In this document: piece by piece, positions 16,801-25,121 of the stretch
Layout of the letters: the number at the start of each line of letters is the position of its first letter
Numbering within the stretch: position 1 is the first letter of the stretch
Origin: UBA4615 sp044371545
GTDB taxonomy: Bacteria; Pseudomonadota; Gammaproteobacteria; Burkholderiales; Burkholderiaceae_E
Length of the DNA: 36,190 bases
Assembly: GCA_044371545.1 (NCBI GenBank)
Contig: JBILTM010000023.1
Location: 1 to 36,190, forward strand
Reading direction: 5' to 3'
The notes under the pieces: model-generated
Told to the model about the DNA's origin: nothing
Database searches by the model: none
Seen by the model: only the letters and a program-made list of their open reading frames with translations
Translations under genes and position numbers: made by a program

Positions 16801-18321
16801 CTACAGCGACTTCCGCTGCGCGACCGGCGGGATCTGCAGCGCCTCGCGGTACTTCGCGACCGTGCGGCGTGCGACGACGATGCCCTGCTCGCCGAGGAGT
16901 TCGGCGATTCGGCTGTCGGATAGGGGGGTCTTGGAGTCCTCCGCGGTGACGAGCTGCTTGATCAGGGCACGGATCGCGGTGCTGGAGGCGGCACCGCCCG
17001 TGTCGGTCGCGACGTGGCTGCCGAAGAAGTACTTCATCTCGAACGTACCGAACGGCGTGAGCATGTACTTCTGCGTCGTCACTCTCGATACCGTGCTCTC
17101 GTGCAGGCCCAGGGCGTCGGCGATCTCGCGCAGCACCAGCGGCCGCATCGCCACCGCCCCGTGCGTGAAGAATGCACGCTGTCGGTCCACGATGGCTTGC
17201 GCGACCCGCTGGATGGTGTCGAATCGCTGCTGGACATTCTTGACCAACCAGCGCGCCTCCTGCAACTGAGAAGAGAGGCTGCTTCCCGGCCCTCCTCGGT
17301 TGCGCTTCAGGATCTGGGCATAGACGTCGTTGATCCGAAGCTTCGGCATCACGTCCGGGTTCAGCACCGCCTGCCAGCCGGCGCGGCCGCGGCGTACCAC
17401 CACGTCGGGCACGACATAGGCGGCCGGGGCCCCGGCGAAGCCGCCGCCGGGCCGCGGGTTCAGCGTCTGGATCAGTGCCTGGGCGGCGCGCAGCTGGTCG
17501 TCGTCGCAGCGCAGCACGCGCTTGAGCCGGGCGAAGTCGCGAGCCGCCAGCAGCTCGAGGTGCTGCAGGACGATCGCGCCGGCGAGCTTCGCGACCGCCT
17601 CGGGCGGGCGCCGGTCCGGCGGCAGGGCGCCGAGCTGCAGCAGCAGGCATTCGGGGATCGAGCGGGCGCCGACGCCGGGCGGGTCGAAGCTCTGGAGCAG
17701 CCGCAGCGCGGCCGACAGCTCCTCCGGCTCGATCTCCAGCTCTGCCGGCAGCGCCTGCGCCACCTCCTCCAGGCTCGCGAGCAGGTAGCCGTCGCCGTCG
17801 AGCTCGTCGATCAGCAGCGACACCAGCGCGCGGTCGCGGCGGGTGCAGCCGGTGCCGGCGAGCTGGGCGAGCAGGTGGTCACGCAGCGTCTCGCCCTGGG
17901 TCGACACCTGCGGGAACTCGCGCTCGTCGTCGTCGCCGTCGGGGCGGGGGCCGCGGCCCTCGCCGCCCCACTCGAGGCCGTGCTCGCCGTAGCCGCCCTC
18001 GTCGGCGACGCCTTCGCCGGCGCCGCCGCCGCCGTCCTCGCCGCCGCCGGCATCGTCGGCGCGCTCGCGCCGGTCGGGCGGGGGGGCGTCGCCGTCCGAG
18101 TCGGCGGCGCCGGGGGCGCGCTCGAGCGAGCCGTTCGGAGCGATCCGGGCGCACTCGGCGAGCGGGTCGTCCAGCCGCTCGAGCAGCGGGTTCTCGGCGA
18201 GGATCTGCTCGAGCTCCTGGTTCAGCTCGAGCGTCGACAGCTGCAGCAGCCGGATCGACTGCTGCAGCTGGGGCGTGAGAGCGAGCTGCTGGGAGAGCTT
18301 GAGCTGTAGGGACGGTTTCAT
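16801..18321 (-). CDS. rpoN: RNA polymerase sigma-54 factor
   Basis: A 506-residue sigma factor for -24/-12 promoters, needing AAA+ activators. Region I is Gln/Leu-rich (residues 1-50: LKLSQQLALTPQLQQSIRLL), region II is a long acidic, glycine-rich linker (about 52-150), then the core-binding domain (about 150-300), a helix-turn-helix (IADALGLHESTVSRV near 397-412), and the RpoN box ARRTVAKYRE at 484-493, which reads the -24 element. All hallmarks are intact. It lies 28 bases after lptB and is followed by hpf. The linker is notably glycine- and aspartate-rich. Confidence 0.97.
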   Translation of the reverse strand: MKPSLQLKLSQQLALTPQLQQSIRLLQLSTLELNQELEQILAENPLLERLDDPLAECARIAPNGSLERAPGAADSDGDAPPPDRRERADDAGGGEDGGGGAGEGVADEGGYGEHGLEWGGEGRGPRPDGDDDEREFPQVSTQGETLRDHLLAQLAGTGCTRRDRALVSLLIDELDGDGYLLASLEEVAQALPAELEIEPEELSAALRLLQSFDPPGVGARSIPECLLLQLGALPPDRRPPEAVAKLAGAIVLQHLELLAARDFARLKRVLRCDDDQLRAAQALIQTLNPRPGGGFAGAPAAYVVPDVVVRRGRAGWQAVLNPDVMPKLRINDVYAQILKRNRGGPGSSLSSQLQEARWLVKNVQQRFDTIQRVAQAIVDRQRAFFTHGAVAMRPLVLREIADALGLHESTVSRVTTQKYMLTPFGTFEMKYFFGSHVATDTGGAASSTAIRALIKQLVTAEDSKTPLSDSRIAELLGEQGIVVARRTVAKYREALQIPPVAQRKSL

Positions 18322-18349
18322 CGCGGGGCCGCGGGCACCCGGCGGTCCG

Positions 18350-19186
18350 TCACATCCGGAACTCTTCGCCGAGGTAGGCCTTGCGAACGCGATCGTCCTG
18401 GATCACTTCGTCGGGCCGCCCGAAAGCAAGAACGATACCATCATTGATGATGTACGCGCGGTCGCAGATGCCCAGCGTTTCCCGCACGTTGTGGTCGGTG
18501 ATCAGCACGCCGATCGACCGCTCCTTCAGGAAGCGGACGATCCGCTGGATCTCGATCACCGCGATCGGGTCGACGCCGGCGAACGGCTCGTCGAGCAGGA
18601 TGAAGCGGGGCGAGGTGGCGAGCGCGCGGGCGATCTCGACGCGGCGGCGCTCGCCGCCGGACAGCGACTGCGCCGGGTTCGAGCGCAGGTGGGCGATCTG
18701 CAGCTCGTCGAGCAGCGCGTCGAGGCGGCGCTGGATCTCGGGCCGGGGCAGCGGCCGGCCGTCGGGGCCGACCTGCAGCTCGAGCACCGCCAGCACGTTC
18801 TCCTCGACGGTCAGCTTGCGGAAGACCGAGGCCTCCTGCGGCAGGTACGACAGCCCGCGGCGTGCCCGCTTGTGGATCGGCAGCCGGCTGATCGACACGT
18901 CGTCGAGCTCGATGCGGCCGCCGTCGGTGGGGACGAGGCCGGCGATCATGTAGAAGCAGGTGGTCTTGCCGGCGCCGTTGCGCCCGAGCAGCCCGACGAC
19001 CTCGCCGCTCTTCACGTCGATCGACACGTCCTTGACGACCTGCCGGCCGCCGTAGGCCTTCATCAGGTTGCGCGCCACCAGCCGGCTCGCCGGCGGGTGC
19101 GCGAGCAGGCCGTCGGCGGCGGTCTCGTCGGCCGGCGCGGCGGCAGGCATGGTGGCCGTCGCGGCGGGCGCGTCGGGTGCGCCCAT
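18350..19186 (-). CDS. lptB: LPS export ABC transporter ATP-binding protein
   Basis: A 278-residue ATPase that powers LptB2FG to extract LPS from the inner membrane. Walker A GRNGAGKT is at residues 68-75, the Q-loop in SYLPQEAS, signature LSGGERRR, Walker B ILLDEPFAGVD, H-loop ITDHNVRE. The start ATG overlaps the lptA stop (TGATG). The first 35 residues are an Ala/Pro-rich extension not found in typical 240-residue LptB; an ATG at 19150 would shorten it, but the TGATG coupling favours the longer form. The last 20 codons include a cluster of codons rare elsewhere in the window (18421-18460). Confidence 0.95.
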   Translation of the reverse strand: MGAPDAPAATATMPAAAPADETAADGLLAHPPASRLVARNLMKAYGGRQVVKDVSIDVKSGEVVGLLGRNGAGKTTCFYMIAGLVPTDGGRIELDDVSISRLPIHKRARRGLSYLPQEASVFRKLTVEENVLAVLELQVGPDGRPLPRPEIQRRLDALLDELQIAHLRSNPAQSLSGGERRRVEIARALATSPRFILLDEPFAGVDPIAVIEIQRIVRFLKERSIGVLITDHNVRETLGICDRAYIINDGIVLAFGRPDEVIQDDRVRKAYLGEEFRM

Positions 19187-19899
19187 CAGCGCGGCTCCGC
19201 CGGCCGGGCGGTGCCGGCGCCCGGGGCGGGGCGGACGGCCGGCGCGCCGTCGGCCGGGCCGGTCCGTGGCGGGGTCGTGCCGGGCGCGGCGCCGGGGGGC
19301 GGCGCGTCGCCGAGCCGCGGCTGGATCGTCACGCGCACGCGGCCGCCGCCGGTCGACGGGCCGCTCGCCTGGCCGCTGCCGTCGACCGCGAACTGCTCGC
19401 TGCGGCTGTCGTACACGATGACGGCGCCGTCGATCTCGTCGGCGATCCGGGTGCCCTCGAGCCGGCGGACCTTCGCGCGGCCGGTCAGCGTGACGGTCTC
19501 GGACTTGCCGTCGTAGAAGATCTCCTCGGCGTGGCCCTCGATCCACTCGTCGACGCCGTCGCGCTTCTGGCGGAAGCTCGCGAGCTTGCCGACGGTGGTG
19601 CCGTACTGGTAGCCCTCGGGGTCCTGGCGCAGGACCATCCGGTCGCCGCGGATCGTGATCGTGCCCTTGGTCAGCACGACCGCGCCGGTGAACACGTTGA
19701 CCTGCTTGAGGTCGTCGTAGTTCATCCGGTCGGCTTCGACGTTCGTGGGCTTGTAGCGGTCGGCGCGCTCGGCGAGCGCGGCCGGCGCCGCGAGCGCCGC
19801 CGCGAACGCGACCCACGACGCGGCGCGGCGCGCGGCGTGCGTCGCGGCGGGTCGGGCGGGCGGGCCGGGGCGAGCGGGCATCGGGCGGACGGGGGGCAC
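19186..19899 (-). CDS. lptA: Periplasmic LPS transport protein LptA
   Basis: A 237-residue periplasmic protein forming the beta-jellyroll bridge between LptC and LptD. The signal peptide ends near residue 43 (APAALA-E), and the OstA-like domain spans about 50-170 with VEADRMNYDDLKQVNVFTGAV (position 54-74) as its typical start. The final 60 residues are a Pro/Ala/Gly-rich tail not needed for the fold. The listed start is GTG at 19899; an ATG at 19881 is also possible. It follows lptC by 23 bases and overlaps lptB by one base. Confidence 0.92.
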   Translation of the reverse strand: MPPVRPMPARPGPPARPAATHAARRAASWVAFAAALAAPAALAERADRYKPTNVEADRMNYDDLKQVNVFTGAVVLTKGTITIRGDRMVLRQDPEGYQYGTTVGKLASFRQKRDGVDEWIEGHAEEIFYDGKSETVTLTGRAKVRRLEGTRIADEIDGAVIVYDSRSEQFAVDGSGQASGPSTGGGRVRVTIQPRLGDAPPPGAAPGTTPPRTGPADGAPAVRPAPGAGTARPAEPR

Positions 19900-19922
19900 G
19901 GGCGGGTCGGGCTCCGGGACCG

Positions 19923-20567
19923 TCAGGGCGTCGTCCCGGCGCGCGGCGCGCCGGACCCGGCCGACGACCCGGCGGGCTTCGGCGGCGGCTGCAGGACCGC
20001 GCGGACCTGCGAGTCTACCCGCAATTGCCGGGTCCGATTGTTCAACTCCATGCCGACGCCGGTCAGCCGGTTGCCGCCCTGCATGACGCTGATCGGGCGG
20101 TCGGAGCGCACGATGTCCTCGTCGGGCAGCACGATCGCGTACTGCGTCTCGGCGACCATCGGCGCGGCGTTCGCGGTCGCCGCCCGGGTGACGACGACGT
20201 CGCCCGACAGGTGCGCCTCGACGCCGCCCTGCAGCATCCGGCCCCGGTTCGCGGTGATCGTCACGCGCGGGCGCTCGGTGGACAGGCTCACCATCACCGG
20301 CTCCTCGAACTCGGTGACGTCGTCGGCCGGGTAGTGCTTCAGCTCGCGCGCCTCGAGCCGGTACGAGGGCTCGCCGCGCTCGTCCATCGTCAGCAGCGCC
20401 AGGCGCTCGACGAAGTAGTCTGGCCGGTCCGAGGGCGGCGCCTCGGCCGCGCGCGGGCGCAGGTCGCGCTCGGCGACCTGCGACAGGTAGAACGTGAACA
20501 GGCCGAGGCCGACGAGCAGCACCAGCGAGACGATCGCGGCGAGCCGGTCGAGCGAGCGGCCCTTCAT
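19923..20567 (-). CDS. lptC: LPS export protein LptC
   Basis: A 214-residue bitopic protein. One transmembrane helix at residues 9-29 anchors it in the inner membrane, and the periplasmic part (about 45-190) has the LptC/jellyroll pattern with YRLEARELKHYP and GGVEAHLSGDVVV. It passes LPS from LptBFG to LptA. The C-terminal 25 residues are Pro/Ser/Gly-rich. It lies 46 bases after kdsC, and lptA follows. Sequence conservation of LptC is low, so the call relies on pattern plus context, which is strong. Confidence 0.92.
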   Translation of the reverse strand: MKGRSLDRLAAIVSLVLLVGLGLFTFYLSQVAERDLRPRAAEAPPSDRPDYFVERLALLTMDERGEPSYRLEARELKHYPADDVTEFEEPVMVSLSTERPRVTITANRGRMLQGGVEAHLSGDVVVTRAATANAAPMVAETQYAIVLPDEDIVRSDRPISVMQGGNRLTGVGMELNNRTRQLRVDSQVRAVLQPPPKPAGSSAGSGAPRAGTTP

Positions 20568-20613
20568 CGCGCGCCGGCCTCCCGGCGCGGGCGCGCGGGG
20601 CGCATCGCCGTGC

Positions 20614-21153
20614 TCAAGACAGGCGGCCGTCGAAGCGGCCGAGGGCGTCCCGGAACCGGCCCTGCGCGCGCAGCAGGTGCTCGGCGAGCTCGCGGACCGC
20701 GCCGCCGCCGGCCGGCTGGGTCGCGGTCCAGTGGGCGACGCGCCGGACTTCGGGGGCCGCGTCCGGCACGGTCGCGGCGAAGCCGACCGCGAGCATCGCC
20801 GGCAGGTCGGGCCAGTCGTCGCCCATGAAGCCGGCCTGCGCCGGCTCGACGCCCATGTCGGCGCACAGCTCGCGCATCGCCGTGGCCTTGTCGGCGACGC
20901 CCTGCAGCACGGTGTCGATGCGCAGCTCGCGCGCGCGCTGCGCGACGATCGCCGAGCTGCGGCCGGTGACCAGCGCGACCCGGATGCCGGCCTGCTGCAG
21001 CAGCACCAGCCCGAAGCCGTCGCGCACCGAGAAGCGCTTGTGCGACTCGCCGTTCGGGCCGATGTGGATGCCGCCGTCGGTCAGCGTGCCGTCGACGTCG
21101 AAGGCCATCAGGCGCACCGCGGCCGCGCGCGCGCCGGGATCCGGGGCGCTCAT
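20614..21153 (-). CDS. kdsC: 3-deoxy-D-manno-octulosonate 8-phosphate phosphatase
   Basis: A 179-residue HAD-superfamily phosphatase that dephosphorylates Kdo 8-phosphate in LPS core synthesis. HAD motif I is FDVDGTLTDGG with Asp19 and Asp21, motif II is LVTGRSS, the Lys of motif III is in VADKATAM, and motif IV is GDDWPD. No cap domain is present, as expected for a tetrameric KdsC. Its ATG overlaps the kdsD stop (ATGA), giving tight coupling of two successive Kdo-pathway enzymes. Confidence 0.96.
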   Translation of the reverse strand: MSAPDPGARAAAVRLMAFDVDGTLTDGGIHIGPNGESHKRFSVRDGFGLVLLQQAGIRVALVTGRSSAIVAQRARELRIDTVLQGVADKATAMRELCADMGVEPAQAGFMGDDWPDLPAMLAVGFAATVPDAAPEVRRVAHWTATQPAGGGAVRELAEHLLRAQGRFRDALGRFDGRLS

Positions 21154-22148
21154 ACGACGCGCGCCGCCAGCAGGTCGTGGATGTGGAGCGCACCGACCAT
21201 CCGCCGGTCCGCGTCGACGACCACGAGCTGGTTGATCCGCCGCTCCTCCATGCGCCTGACCGCCTCGACCGCGAGCGACTCGGGTGCGATCGTCGCCGGC
21301 GTGCGCGACATCACGTCGTCGACCGCGAACTCGCCGACGTCGGTGGTGCGTTCGAGCAACCGGCGCAGGTCGCCGTCGGTGAACACGCCGGCGAGCCGGC
21401 CGTCGGGGGCGATCACCGCGGTCATGCCCATGCGCTTGCGCGTGACCTCGAGGATCGCGGCCGGCAGCGGCGCGCCCGCGGGCACCGAGGGCAGCGCCTC
21501 GCCGGTGCGCATCACGTCGGACACCCGCGTCAGCAGCTTGCGCCCGAGCGAGCCGCCGGGGTGCGAGCGCGCGAAGTCGTTCGCGTCGAAGCCGCGCGCG
21601 TCGAGCAGCGCGACCGCGAGCGCGTCGCCGAGCGCGAGCGCCGCGGTGGTGCTGGCGGTCGGCGCGAGGTTCAGCGGGCAGGCCTCCTTGTCGACGCGGG
21701 CGTCGAGGTGCACGTCGGCCTCGCGCGCGAGCGGCGAGGCCGCGTCGCCGGTGATCGCGACGAGCTTCGCGCCCTGGCGCTTGACCGGCACGACGATCGC
21801 GAGCAGCTCCTCGGTGCGCCCGGAGTTCGACAGCGCGACGAAGACGTCGTCGCGCGTGACCATGCCGAGGTCGCCGTGGCTCGCCTCGGCGGGGTGCACG
21901 AAGAAGGCCGGCGTGCCGGTGGAGGCGAGGGTCGCCGCGAGCTTGCGCGCGACGTGCCCGGACTTGCCCATGCCGCTGACGACGACGCGCCCGCGGCACG
22001 CCAGGATCAGGCCACAGGCCGCGGCGAACTCCGCGCCGATCCGCGGCACCAGCGACGCGACCGCGTCGGCCTCGATGCGCAGCACCTCGCGTGCCTGCTC
22101 GACCAGCCGGGCGACGTCCGCAGGCGTGGCTACAATCGGGTCGGTCAT
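21150..22148 (-). CDS. kdsD: D-arabinose 5-phosphate isomerase
   Basis: A 332-residue KpsF/GutQ-family isomerase converting ribulose 5-phosphate to arabinose 5-phosphate, the first dedicated Kdo step. It has an N-terminal SIS domain (about 40-180; SGMGKSGHVARK, SNSGRTEE, HPGGSLGRK) and two C-terminal CBS domains (about 205-332) with VFTDGDLRR. It is the first gene of the kdsD-kdsC-lptCAB-rpoN run and is divergent from the Kef-type gene. A TATACT element lies just seven bases upstream of its ATG. Identification is secure; the choice between KdsD and a capsule-type KpsF is made from the lpt context. Confidence 0.96.
   Translation of the reverse strand: MTDPIVATPADVARLVEQAREVLRIEADAVASLVPRIGAEFAAACGLILACRGRVVVSGMGKSGHVARKLAATLASTGTPAFFVHPAEASHGDLGMVTRDDVFVALSNSGRTEELLAIVVPVKRQGAKLVAITGDAASPLAREADVHLDARVDKEACPLNLAPTASTTAALALGDALAVALLDARGFDANDFARSHPGGSLGRKLLTRVSDVMRTGEALPSVPAGAPLPAAILEVTRKRMGMTAVIAPDGRLAGVFTDGDLRRLLERTTDVGEFAVDDVMSRTPATIAPESLAVEAVRRMEERRINQLVVVDADRRMVGALHIHDLLAARVV
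22131..22136 (+). promoter_or_regulatory. Putative -10 element for the Kef-type gene
   Basis: TACAAT (five of six) on the plus strand inside the first codons of kdsD, 96 bases before the antiporter ATG. No convincing -35 is seen. It faces away from the kdsD -10 candidate, giving overlapping divergent promoters. Confidence 0.4.
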
Positions 22149-22154
22149 CGGTCG

Positions 22155-22160
22155 AGTATA
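22155..22160 (-). promoter_or_regulatory. Putative -10 element directly before kdsD
   Basis: TATACT (five of six) on the minus strand. Its last base is seven bases from the A of the kdsD ATG, so transcription would begin at or very near the start codon. No -35 match at 16-18 bases. Confidence 0.45.
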
Positions 22161-22231
22161 GCGTGCCCCCCGCGCGCCTCGGGCCGCCGCCGACCGCCTC
22201 CAAGGACCTCCGTGCCCGCGTTCCCGCCCCG

Positions 22232-24229
22232 ATGCTGACGGCCCTCGAGATCACGCTGCTGCTGCTCGCGGCGAGCATCGTCTCGGTGCTGCTGCTGCGG
22301 GCGGTGGGCATGCCGGCGCTGGTCGCGTACCTGCTGGTCGGCGTGGTGCTCGGGCCCTACGCGGGCAACCTCGCGGCCAATAGCGACGCCGTGCACACGC
22401 TCGCGGAGCTCGGGGTGGTGTTCCTGATGTTCACGCTCGGGCTCGAGTTCAACCTGTCGAAGCTGAGCGCGATGCGCCGCTTCGTGTTCGGGCTGGGCTC
22501 CGCGCAGGTCATGGCGACCATCGGCGTGGCGATGCTCGCGGCGGCGCTGCTGCCCGCCGCGTGGATCGCGGTCGCGATGCCGGGCGGGCTCGACTGGCGC
22601 GGCGCGCTCGCGCTCGGCGGCGCGGTCGCGATGTCCTCGACCGCGCTGGTGAGCAAGCTGCTCGCCGAGCGCCACGCGCTCGAGACCGACCACGGCCGGC
22701 GCGTCTTCGCGGTGCTGCTGTTCCAGGACCTCGCGCTGATCCCGCTGCTGATCGTGATCCCGGCGCTGGGCGGCGGCCGAGACGACTGGTGGCTGCCGGT
22801 CGGCTGGGCGCTCGTGAAGGCGGCGGTGCTGCTGGTGGTGCTGCTGCGCTTCGGGCCGCCGCTGATGCAGGGCTGGTTCCTGCGGGTGGCGCGCCAGCGC
22901 TCGCACGAGCTGTTCACGCTGAACATCCTGCTGGCCGCGCTGCTGTTCGCCTGGCTGACCAAGAAGGCCGGTCTGTCGATGGAGCTCGGGGCGTTCGTCG
23001 CCGGCATGCTGATCTCCGAGACCGAGTACCGCTACCAGGTCGAGGAGGACATCAAGCCGTTCCGCGACATCCTGCTCGGGCTCTTCTTCATCACGATCGG
23101 CATGAAGCTCGATCTCGGCGTCGTGCTCGGCTCGTGGCCGCTGGTGGCGCTCTACCTGACGCTGCCGATCCTGCTGAAGTTCGCGATCGTCGTCGCGGTC
23201 GCGCGGGCGATGGGCGACAGCGCGCCGGTGGCGATCCGCAGCGGGGTCTGGCTCGCGCAGGCGGGCGAGTTCGCGTTCGTGCTGCTCGCGCTCGCGGCCG
23301 ACTCGTCGCTCCTCGCGCCGGCGACGCTGCAGCCGATGCTGGCGGCGATGCTGCTGTCGATGCTCGCGAGCCCGTGGCTGATCGCGCGCGCCGACTGGCT
23401 CGCGCTGCGCGTGTCGAACGAGGAGTGGCTGCAGCGCTCGCTCGACCTGCAGAAGATCGCCGCGCGCAGCCTGTCGCGCGACCGGCACGTGGTGATCTGC
23501 GGCTACGGGCGCAGCGGCCAGAGCCTCGCGCACGTGCTGGAGGCCGAGAAGGTCCCGTTCGTCGCGCTCGACCTCGATCCCGACCGGGTCCGCGAGGCGG
23601 CGTCGGCCGGCGAGTCGGTGGTCTACGGCGATGCGACGCGGCGCGAGACCCTGCTCGCGGCAGGGGTGCACCGGGCCTCGGTGCTGGTGGTCACCTACGA
23701 CGACACCCCGACCGCGATCCGGCTGCTGCACCAGGTGCGCGCGCTCGCGCCGCAGCTGCCGGTGGTGGTGCGCACCGCGACCGACGCCGACCTCGAGCGG
23801 CTGCGCGAGGCGGGTGCCACCGAAGTCGTGCCGGAGGTGGTCGAGGGCAGCCTGATGCTCGCCTCGCACGCGCTCGCCCTCACCGGCGCGCCGCTCGCGC
23901 GCGTGCTGCGCCGCATCCGCGCGATCCGCGAGGACCGCTACAGCCTGCTGCGCGGCTGGTTCCACGGGGCCGACGACCGCGAGGCCGAGACCATCGAGAC
24001 CGACCACCAGCGGCTGCACGCGGTGACGCTGCTCGCCGGCTCCGCGGCGGTCGGTCGTGCGCTGTCGTCGCTGCCGCTCGACGGCTGCGAGGTGAGCGCG
24101 CTGGTGCGAGGCGGGCGCCGGCAGCGCGAGTGGCCCGACGACCTGCGGCTGCAGCCCGGCGACACGCTGGTGCTCGCGGGGACGGTCGAGCAGGTGAACG
24201 CGGCGGAAGCGCGCCTGCTGAGGCCCTGA
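22232..24229 (+). CDS. Kef-type monovalent cation:proton antiporter (CPA2)
   Basis: A 665-residue inner-membrane protein. Residues 1-385 hold about 12 hydrophobic helices of the Na+/H+ exchanger fold, including GVVFLMFTLGLEF and LLFQDLALIPLL with the conserved acidic pair region. A cytoplasmic RCK/TrkA-N domain follows, with nucleotide motif GYGRSGQSLA near residue 422, and a TrkA-C domain spans about 580-660. This is the KefB/KefC/YbaL architecture; a glutathione-gated K+ efflux function is possible but not shown. It is divergent from kdsD and ends 85 bases before the mla operon. The start ATG (MLTALEITLL) fits the membrane N-terminus; the upstream extension is kdsD antisense. Confidence 0.93.
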   Translation: MLTALEITLLLLAASIVSVLLLRAVGMPALVAYLLVGVVLGPYAGNLAANSDAVHTLAELGVVFLMFTLGLEFNLSKLSAMRRFVFGLGSAQVMATIGVAMLAAALLPAAWIAVAMPGGLDWRGALALGGAVAMSSTALVSKLLAERHALETDHGRRVFAVLLFQDLALIPLLIVIPALGGGRDDWWLPVGWALVKAAVLLVVLLRFGPPLMQGWFLRVARQRSHELFTLNILLAALLFAWLTKKAGLSMELGAFVAGMLISETEYRYQVEEDIKPFRDILLGLFFITIGMKLDLGVVLGSWPLVALYLTLPILLKFAIVVAVARAMGDSAPVAIRSGVWLAQAGEFAFVLLALAADSSLLAPATLQPMLAAMLLSMLASPWLIARADWLALRVSNEEWLQRSLDLQKIAARSLSRDRHVVICGYGRSGQSLAHVLEAEKVPFVALDLDPDRVREAASAGESVVYGDATRRETLLAAGVHRASVLVVTYDDTPTAIRLLHQVRALAPQLPVVVRTATDADLERLREAGATEVVPEVVEGSLMLASHALALTGAPLARVLRRIRAIREDRYSLLRGWFHGADDREAETIETDHQRLHAVTLLAGSAAVGRALSSLPLDGCEVSALVRGGRRQREWPDDLRLQPGDTLVLAGTVEQVNAAEARLLRP

Positions 24230-24258
24230 GCGTCGCGGGGGTGCTCCGGGCGGCTTGC

Positions 24259-24264
24259 TACACT
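24259..24264 (+). promoter_or_regulatory. Putative extended -10 element for the mla operon
   Basis: TGCTACACT at 24256-24264 provides an extended -10 (TG, one base, then TACACT), 51 bases before the proposed mlaF start. Extended -10 promoters need no strong -35, which fits the lack of one here. Confidence 0.5.
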
Positions 24265-24314
24265 GTCCGCTCGCCCATCGACGGGTCGCCGTGCTGCGTG
24301 CCGGCGGCCGCACC

Positions 24315-25121
24315 GTGCCCCATCCCGACGCCTTCGTCTCCTTCGACGCGCTCCAGTTCGGCTACGGCGGACGCCCGCTGCTGCGGGACGTGACGATGCA
24401 CGTCCCGCGGGGCGAGGTCGTCGCGCTGATGGGCGGCTCGGGCTCGGGCAAGACCACGCTGCTGCGGCTGCTCGGCGGCCAGCTGCGCGCCGACGCGGGC
24501 ACGGTGCGCTTCGACGGCGTCGACGTCGGCACGCTCGGCCGCGACGCGCTCTACGCGATGCGCCGCCGGATGGGCATGCTGTTCCAGTTCGGCGCGCTGT
24601 TCACCGACCTGTCGGTGTTCGACAACGTCGCGTTCCCGCTGCGCGAGCACACGACGCTGCCCGAGCCGACGATCCGCGACCTGGTGCTGATGAAGCTCGA
24701 CGCGGTCGGCCTGCGCGGCGCCGCGTCGCTGATGCCCTCGCAGGTGTCGGGCGGGATGGCGCGCCGCGTCGCGCTCGCGCGCGCGATCGCGCTCGACCCG
24801 CCGCTCCTGATGTACGACGAGCCGTTCGCCGGCCTCGACCCGATCTCGCTCGGCACGATCGCCCACCTGATCCGCGCGCTGAACGACGCGCTCGGCGCCA
24901 CCTCGATCGTCGTCACCCACGACGTGCCCGAGACCTTCGCGATCGCCGACCGCGTCTACCTGCTCGGCGACGGCCGCGTCGTCGCCGCCGGCACGCCGTC
25001 CGAGCTGCGCGCATCGAGCGACCCGTACGTCGTCCAGTTCCTGCACGGCTCGCGCGACGGCCCGGTGCAGTTCCACCGGCCGGCGCCGCCGATCGCCGAA
25101 GACCTGGGGCTGCCCCGATGA
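24315..25121 (+). CDS. mlaF: Phospholipid ABC transporter ATP-binding protein MlaF
   Basis: A 268-residue ATPase of the MlaFEDB complex in the inner membrane, which moves phospholipids between the outer-membrane lipoprotein MlaA, periplasmic MlaC and the inner membrane. Walker A GGSGSGKT is at residues 40-47, Q-loop MLFQFGALF (typical of MlaF), signature VSGGMARR, Walker B LLMYDEPFAGLD, and H-loop VVTHDV. The start is a GTG reading MPHPDAFVSF; a GTG eight codons upstream is also possible. Its stop overlaps the mlaE start (ATGA). Confidence 0.94.
   Translation: MPHPDAFVSFDALQFGYGGRPLLRDVTMHVPRGEVVALMGGSGSGKTTLLRLLGGQLRADAGTVRFDGVDVGTLGRDALYAMRRRMGMLFQFGALFTDLSVFDNVAFPLREHTTLPEPTIRDLVLMKLDAVGLRGAASLMPSQVSGGMARRVALARAIALDPPLLMYDEPFAGLDPISLGTIAHLIRALNDALGATSIVVTHDVPETFAIADRVYLLGDGRVVAAGTPSELRASSDPYVVQFLHGSRDGPVQFHRPAPPIAEDLGLPR

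Noticed and set aside
22145..24313. 722-codon minus-strand frame opposite the Kef-type gene
   Set aside because: It is rich in Arg, His and Gln with no motif, and the plus-strand gene has clear membrane and TrkA domains.
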